From contig NZ_AYMQ01000024.1 in assembly GCF_000633355.1 (NCBI RefSeq), positions 1 through 48,195 on the forward strand: a stretch of DNA of 48,195 nucleotides. Direction: 5' to 3'. The number at the start of each line of letters is the position of its first letter. Position 1 is the first letter of the stretch. Source of the DNA: Serratia sp. H1w. GTDB taxonomy: Bacteria > Pseudomonadota > Gammaproteobacteria > Enterobacterales > Enterobacteriaceae. The notes beneath the pieces were generated by a model, which made no database searches, was not told the origin of the DNA, and saw only the letters and a program-made list of their open reading frames with translations. Both the position numbers and the translations under genes were made by a program. This document shows positions 43,924 through 48,195 of the stretch, one piece after another.

Positions 43924-44652
43924 TCAGTCTGCATCCGGGGTCGACTGCTTCAGCTTTTCAATTGCCGTAACGTTTTCCGACATGGCTTCATTCAGCACCG
44001 CTACGGCGGTGCTGGAGTCACGGTTTTTGATCGCCATAAAGACTTTGATGTGTGCTTCAACGCTTTCCAGCGAGATGCCCAAAGCGCGATTCAGCTCTTC
44101 CAGGTAGTAGTAATAGGTGTCTTTAATCGAGTTCATCACGCTATAGAACACCTTGTTCTGTGATGCTTTGGCGATCGCCAGATGAAAGTCAAAGTCGGCC
44201 TGGGAATATTTCTTATAGTCATCCTTGTTGACCAGCATACGATTTAGCGCCTGCTCCAGCGCGGTAATGTCTTCTGGCGTGGCGTTCAGCACCGCCAGCT
44301 CCATGCATTTGAATTCAACCGTTTGGCGAAACACCATCATGTCGTGAAACTCTTCGCGGCTGAGGTGCATGATAGGCTGCTGTTCATTAAGCAGGCTTTG
44401 CTGGTTGAGGTTTTTGCTGACAAAGCTGCCTTTGCCTTGCTGAGTGACCACAATACCCAAATCACGCAGACGTTGAACCGCACTGCGGATGCTGACGCGG
44501 CTGACGTTGAAGGAGACTGTCAGTTCAGCTTCAGAGGGGAGTTTACTCCCTGGCGGCCAGCTGCCATCAAGCAGCTTTTCTTTGATCTGCTCGTAAACCG
44601 CATTGACCACGTTGTGCTTTTGGATCGATTGAATGCTCATAAGCTCCGTCAT
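43924..44652 (-). CDS. GntR-family (FadR subfamily, FCD domain) regulator of the sugar-acid locus
   Basis: The 242-residue protein has a winged helix at about 12-78 (YEQIKEKLLDGSWPPGSKLP, SEAELTVSFNVSRVSIRSAV, QRLRDLGIV) and an all-helical FCD ligand domain, with DFDFHLAIAKASQN carrying the metal/ligand-binding His. Such proteins are usually repressors released by a sugar acid. TTGTAGGACAA lies six bases before its own start, pointing to autoregulation, and the same type of site occurs at the other promoters of the locus. Start ATG 44652 lacks a strong ribosome site; ATG 44640 is an alternative. Confidence 0.9.
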   Translation of the reverse strand: MTELMSIQSIQKHNVVNAVYEQIKEKLLDGSWPPGSKLPSEAELTVSFNVSRVSIRSAVQRLRDLGIVVTQQGKGSFVSKNLNQQSLLNEQQPIMHLSREEFHDMMVFRQTVEFKCMELAVLNATPEDITALEQALNRMLVNKDDYKKYSQADFDFHLAIAKASQNKVFYSVMNSIKDTYYYYLEELNRALGISLESVEAHIKVFMAIKNRDSSTAVAVLNEAMSENVTAIEKLKQSTPDAD

Positions 44653-44657
44653 CGGGG

Positions 44658-44668
44658 TTGTCCTACAA
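44658..44668. promoter_or_regulatory. GntR/FadR-type operator at the gntR start
   Basis: On the minus strand TTGTAGGACAA, identical to the operator at 42494-42504, lies six bases before the regulator's ATG. Confidence 0.75.
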
Positions 44669-44761
44669 CATGCCAGTGGTATAGCACGCTCGGCCCTGGG
44701 TGTGAAGCGGTGGCGAGTGAATTTGTGTCTTGGCTCTGAACTGGCAGCAGAAAATTAATTT

Positions 44762-44777
44762 TGTGATCGAGATTTTA
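44762..44777. promoter_or_regulatory. CRP-like site upstream of the second MFS gene
   Basis: TGTGATCGAGATTTTA has a full consensus left half (TGTGATC) and a weak right half. It lies about 70 bases upstream of the operator at 44829. Confidence 0.5.
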
Positions 44778-44828
44778 AAATGTCGTATTGGCTATTGATC
44801 GGGGCAGTAATGTGTCGCATTTTTAAAC

Positions 44829-44860
44829 ATGAATGATGTCATACAAGTTAATGTATGACA
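44829..44860. promoter_or_regulatory. GntR/FadR-type operators before the second MFS gene
   Basis: ATGAATGATGTCATACAAGT (44829-44848) is the exact inverse of the sequence at 42270-42289. TGTATGACA (44852-44860) repeats the core a second time 10 bases further on. Confidence 0.7.
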
Positions 44861-44943
44861 GGTTCAAGAGCAAATGGACTAACAAAAAATGCGGCCATTG
44901 GCTGTGCAGGCTGCCGATCACCACTCACCGTTGGGAAAGTATT

Positions 44944-46239
44944 ATGAGCTTGAATTTGCCACAGAAATTGGCACCGATCCGCTGGCGAAAACTGATCCCG
45001 CTGGCATTTATCACTTACAGTCTGGCCTATCTGGATCGCGCCAACTACGGCTTTGGTGCCGCCTCCGGGTTGGCGCAGGATCTCAATATCACGCCAGGCA
45101 TGTCTTCGCTGTTGGGGGCGTTATTCTTCCTGGGCTATTTCTTTTTCCAGGTGCCCGGCGGCATCTATGCGGAAAAGCGTAGTGCGAAAAAGTTGATCTT
45201 CTGGAGTCTGATACTGTGGGGCATTTTGGCGACCGCCACCGGGATGGTGCACAGCGTAGCCGCATTGGCGGTGATCCGCTTCCTGTTGGGGGTTGCAGAA
45301 AGTGTGGTGATGCCTGCAATGCTGGTATTCCTTAGCCACTGGTTTACCAAGCAGGAGCGTTCAAAGGCCAACACCTTTCTGTTCCTGGGCAATCCCATCA
45401 CCGTGCTATGGATGTCGATCCTTTCCGGCTATCTGGTAGAGGCCTTCGGCTGGCGTGGCATGTTTATCATTGAAGGCGTGCCTGCCATTATCTGGGCGGC
45501 GATTTGGTGGGTGATCTTTGTCGATCGTCCTGCCGATGCCAAGTGGCTCAGTGACCAGGAGAAGATCGATCTGGAGGCGGCATTATTGGCTGAGCAAGCC
45601 GAGATGAAGCCGATCAAAAACTACGGCGAGGCGTTCCGTTCCCGTAAAGTATTGTCACTGTCATTTATCCACTTCTTCTGGAATATTGGCATGTACGGCT
45701 TCATCATGTGGCTGCCGTCGATCCTGAAAACCGCCTCTGGGATGGGCATCGTTGCAACGGGTTGGTTATCTGCGGCACCGTACCTGTTGGCAGTACCCTT
45801 GATGCTTACCGCCTCTTACTTTTCTGATAAATACCAACAACGTAAATTGATCGTGCTGCTATTCCTCGGGCTTGGAGCGGTCTGTTTCTGTGCTTCATTT
45901 ACGTTGGGAGCCAACCACTTCTGGCTGTCCTATATCCTTCTGGTTATCGCTGGTGGAGCAATGTATACGCCTTATGGGCCATTCTTTGCCGCCATCCCAG
46001 AGCTGTTGCCACGTAACGTGATGGCGGGTGCCATGGCGTTTATTGTCAGCTTTGGGGCGTTGGGGTCCTTCGTCGGGGCATGGATAGTCGGCTATCTGAA
46101 TGGGATTTTCCACGGGCCACAGGCATCTTACGTCTTTATGGGCAGTTCGCTGGTGATTGCGGTGGTGCTGACGGCGTTCACACGCTTTAGCAATAAACCT
46201 TCGGCTACCGGCTTCTCCAGAGCGGTGACGGTATCTTGA
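44944..46239 (+). CDS. MFS sugar-acid transporter, second copy (anion:cation symporter family)
   Basis: From ATG 44944 (GGGAAAG upstream) the protein has 431 residues and 12 helices. It has LIPLAFITYSLAYLDRANYG, GYFFFQVPGGIYAEKRSAKK, RFLLGVAESVVMPAMLVFLS and HWFTKQERSKANTFLFLGNP, close to the RhmT/YjjL type of aldonate transporters and clearly different from the MFS protein at 40005. Shared operators with the dehydrogenase operon suggest a related substrate. The frame extends to 44833 through the operator region, but that part lacks homology and is not likely translated. Confidence 0.87.
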   Translation: MSLNLPQKLAPIRWRKLIPLAFITYSLAYLDRANYGFGAASGLAQDLNITPGMSSLLGALFFLGYFFFQVPGGIYAEKRSAKKLIFWSLILWGILATATGMVHSVAALAVIRFLLGVAESVVMPAMLVFLSHWFTKQERSKANTFLFLGNPITVLWMSILSGYLVEAFGWRGMFIIEGVPAIIWAAIWWVIFVDRPADAKWLSDQEKIDLEAALLAEQAEMKPIKNYGEAFRSRKVLSLSFIHFFWNIGMYGFIMWLPSILKTASGMGIVATGWLSAAPYLLAVPLMLTASYFSDKYQQRKLIVLLFLGLGAVCFCASFTLGANHFWLSYILLVIAGGAMYTPYGPFFAAIPELLPRNVMAGAMAFIVSFGALGSFVGAWIVGYLNGIFHGPQASYVFMGSSLVIAVVLTAFTRFSNKPSATGFSRAVTVS

Positions 46240-46245
46240 TTCACT

Positions 46246-46271
46246 CCAGGCCGGTTATCTAACCGGCCTGG
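46246..46271. terminator. Hairpin after the second MFS gene
   Basis: CCAGGCCGGTTA and TAACCGGCCTGG form a perfect 12-bp stem with a two-base loop shortly after the stop. No T-run follows. Confidence 0.65.
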
Positions 46272-46407
46272 CATTGCGTCACTGGCAGCGACAGGTCCTT
46301 GTGCGTTTTCCATCATTAGTTAGCTAAATTAGTTCGTTCAACTCTGTGCCGTTTTGGTTTGTTATCTAACCCATAACATTCCGACATATAAAGAAGGCAC
46401 GGCACCC

Positions 46408-48033
46408 ATGTTTAAGTTTCCTTTGAAGGCGTTAACCAGTGGATTGGCAGTAATAGCAGGGACAGCCGCAGCGCTCAGCCCAGCTATCGCGGCGGTGCAG
46501 GGCGGTACTCTGATCTACCTGGAACAGCAGGCGCATACCAATCTGTATCCCCCTTCCGGTGGTTTTTATCCCAACGGCGGTATTCTTAACCAGATCACCG
46601 ACAAGCTCACCTACCAGAACCCGAAAACCTTAGAGATTGAGCCCTGGATCGCGGAGTCCTGGTCCAGCAATCCCGATAAAACGGAATACACCTTTAAGCT
46701 GCGCCCCGACGTGACCTTTTCCGATGGCACACCGCTGGATGCCAACGCGGTAGCAAAGAACTTTGATACTTATGGCCTGGGCAATAAAGCGCTGCGCTTG
46801 CCAGTTTCCGAAGTGATCAATAACTATGAGCGCAGTGAGGTCATCGATCCGCTCACGGTCAAATTCTATTTCAAACGCTCATCCCCTGGTTTCCTGCAAG
46901 GGACGGCGACCATTGGTTCCGGGCTGGTCTCGCTCAGCACGTTGGCGCGCCAATATGATGAACTAGGTGATGCACGGCATATCATCGGCTCCGGCCCGTT
47001 TGTGGTGAGTGGCGAAACCCTGGGGCGCGAGGTCGATCTCAGCGTGCGTAAAGACTATCGCTGGGGGCCCACCAAGCTGGCTCAACAAGGGCGGGCCAAT
47101 CTGGATGCCATCAAGGTGATCGTCACCCCGGAGGACAGCGTGCGGATTGGCGCGTTGCAGGCCGGACAGGCGGACTTTATTCGCCAGATCCAGGCTTACG
47201 ATGAGAAGCAAACTCAGGATCAGGGCTTTACTATTTACGCCGCGCCAACCCGTGGCGTTAACGACAGCATTGCCTTCCGCCCAGATAATCCGCTGGTGGC
47301 CGATATTCGCGTGCGGCAAGCGCTATTACATGCCACCGACAGCAAGCAGATCGTCGATACGCTGTTCTCAGCCAACTATCCCCAGGCCAAATCGGTGATT
47401 GCTTCTTCGGCCGCTGGCTTTGTCGATCTCTCCGACAAGTTGACCTTTGATCTGGCGAAAGCCAACCGTCTGTTGGATGACGCCGGTTGGCAAAAAGGCA
47501 GCGATGGCCTGCGTCAGAAAGAGGGTAAGCAACTGCTGTTAACGGTGTATGAGTCGCTGCCGCAGCCGCAAAACAAGGCCGTGTTGCAGTTGGTCTCGCA
47601 GCAGTGGGGCAAGGTGGGCGCACGGTTGAATATCCTGGCGGGCGATGCGGGCAGCCGGGTGGCGGATAACCTCGATCCGCAAAAGACACCGGCTTCGGTG
47701 GTCGAAGTGGGTCGCGCCGATCCCGATGTGATTAAAAGCCAGTTTTACCCCACCAATCGTGATGGCCTGTTGCAGCAAGGGGGCACCAGCCAGAACAGCA
47801 AATTCATCGATAGCGCACTGAACCAACTGCTGTTGGGGATCGCCTCTGAGGTGGATCCGGCCAAGCGCTTGCAGATCGCCGGTGAGGCCCAGAAGTATCT
47901 GCTGGAGCAAGCCTACGTGATCCCGTTCTTCGAAGAGCCGCAGGTGTTTGCCGGCGCTCCTTATCTGAAAGGCGTCAATTTTGAAGCCGTGGGGCGGCCT
48001 AGCTTCTATGGCGCGTGGTTAGAGAAACGGTAA
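46408..48033 (+). CDS. Periplasmic solute-binding protein, oligopeptide/nickel (DppA/OppA) family
   Basis: From ATG 46408 the protein has 541 residues with signal peptide MFKFPLKALTSGLAVIAGTA, cleaved after AIAA. The mature part shows the SBP family 5 pattern: GGTLIYLEQQAHTNLYPPSG, IAESWSSNPDKTEYTFKLRP, DVTFSDGTPLDANAVAKNFD, and a C-terminal EQAYVIPFFEEPQVFAG. It resembles a Klebsiella/Serratia subfamily whose genes often lie beside permeases and flavin monooxygenases; permease genes would lie beyond the window. The ligand is unknown. The frame is open to 46354, but the signal peptide defines the later start. Confidence 0.85.
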   Translation: MFKFPLKALTSGLAVIAGTAAALSPAIAAVQGGTLIYLEQQAHTNLYPPSGGFYPNGGILNQITDKLTYQNPKTLEIEPWIAESWSSNPDKTEYTFKLRPDVTFSDGTPLDANAVAKNFDTYGLGNKALRLPVSEVINNYERSEVIDPLTVKFYFKRSSPGFLQGTATIGSGLVSLSTLARQYDELGDARHIIGSGPFVVSGETLGREVDLSVRKDYRWGPTKLAQQGRANLDAIKVIVTPEDSVRIGALQAGQADFIRQIQAYDEKQTQDQGFTIYAAPTRGVNDSIAFRPDNPLVADIRVRQALLHATDSKQIVDTLFSANYPQAKSVIASSAAGFVDLSDKLTFDLAKANRLLDDAGWQKGSDGLRQKEGKQLLLTVYESLPQPQNKAVLQLVSQQWGKVGARLNILAGDAGSRVADNLDPQKTPASVVEVGRADPDVIKSQFYPTNRDGLLQQGGTSQNSKFIDSALNQLLLGIASEVDPAKRLQIAGEAQKYLLEQAYVIPFFEEPQVFAGAPYLKGVNFEAVGRPSFYGAWLEKR

Positions 48034-48049
48034 GCCCGAGCTGCTTGCA

Positions 48050-48195
48050 CCCCTCACCCCAACCTTCTCCCCAAAAAGGAGAGGGAGCCAGTTCAGCGTG
48101 GTGGTCAGGTGCGGAGTAAATCGAGGTACGGACAGTTCTGCCAATATGAGCACCAGTATAAAACGTGGCACGGACGGTCCCCTCTCCCTGTGGGT
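48050..48195. repeat. Partial copy of the dispersed MITE-like repeat
   Basis: The left end (CCCCTCACCCCAACCTTCTC from 48050) and right part (GTGGCACGGACGGTCCCCTC from 48165) match the ends of the element at 16889-17022, and the copy runs to the window edge. The interiors differ. Confidence 0.65.

Noticed and set aside
44833..44943. Upstream extension of the second MFS gene
   Set aside because: The extra 37 codons run through the operator region and lack homology; ATG 44944 has a ribosome site and matches the family start.
1..48195. CRISPR arrays, rRNA genes, insertion sequences, riboswitches
   Set aside because: No regularly spaced direct repeats, no rRNA signature, no transposase reading frame and no recognisable riboswitch fold were found.

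Overview
The window looks like chromosomal DNA of an enterobacterium, most likely Serratia or a close relative in the Yersiniaceae. Many proteins (citrate lyase set, UhpABC, Agp, AlkB, Hcp, a tRNA-Asn) are close to the E. coli/Klebsiella types. Most of the sequence is moderately GC-rich; roughly 2.5-11.5 kb is visibly AT-richer. I saw no integrase, transposase, rRNA or CRISPR array.

Layout. (1) 1-2485: tail of a Bcr/CflA-type drug transporter, then a two-component flavin hydroxylase (reductase with a MarR-like tail, plus an acyl-CoA-dehydrogenase-fold oxygenase). (2) 2904-4448: an orphan type VI secretion cassette of Hcp, a lytic-transglycosylase-like effector and a small membrane protein that is probably its immunity partner. 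(3) 4840-11204: a cluster that reads as an orotate catabolic pathway: M20 carbamoylase, divergent XRE regulator, MFS transporter (frameshifted here), PyrK-like and PyrD-1B-like orotate reductase, and PyrC-like dihydroorotase. (4) 11489-12301: a HigB/HigA toxin-antitoxin pair next to tRNA-Asn(GUU). (5) 12542-20621 (minus): uhpA-uhpB-uhpC followed by afuA-afuB-afuC. A hexose-phosphate sensing system sits beside an ABC hexose-phosphate importer, and no UhpT is present. (6) 21146-25684: a sugar ABC importer with one binding protein, one double ATPase and two permeases. (7) 25728-33444: a CitB/DpiA response regulator without its CitA kinase, divergent from citC-citD-citE-citF-citX-citG-citT for anaerobic citrate fermentation. 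(8) 33588-38906: agp (frameshifted), an EntD-like phosphopantetheinyl transferase, a RarD-like permease, alkB, a LysR regulator and an AlaX-type editing protein. (9) 38944-46239: a sugar-acid locus for L-idonate/L-gulonate type substrates. It has an SDR, an MFS transporter, a Zn dehydrogenase, an RspA/ManD dehydratase, a GntR regulator and a second MFS, with repeated GntR-type operators and CRP-like sites at its promoters. (10) 46408-48195: an oligopeptide-type binding protein and part of a dispersed repeat also seen near 16.9 kb.

The most interesting parts are the proposed orotate degradation cluster, the Hcp/effector/immunity cassette, the uhpABC-afuABC pairing and the GntR-operator network. 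Two genes (the putative orotate transporter and agp), and possibly the cut gene at the left edge, carry single-base frameshifts. They are either young pseudogenes or indel errors in the sequence, and this should be settled before drawing metabolic conclusions.
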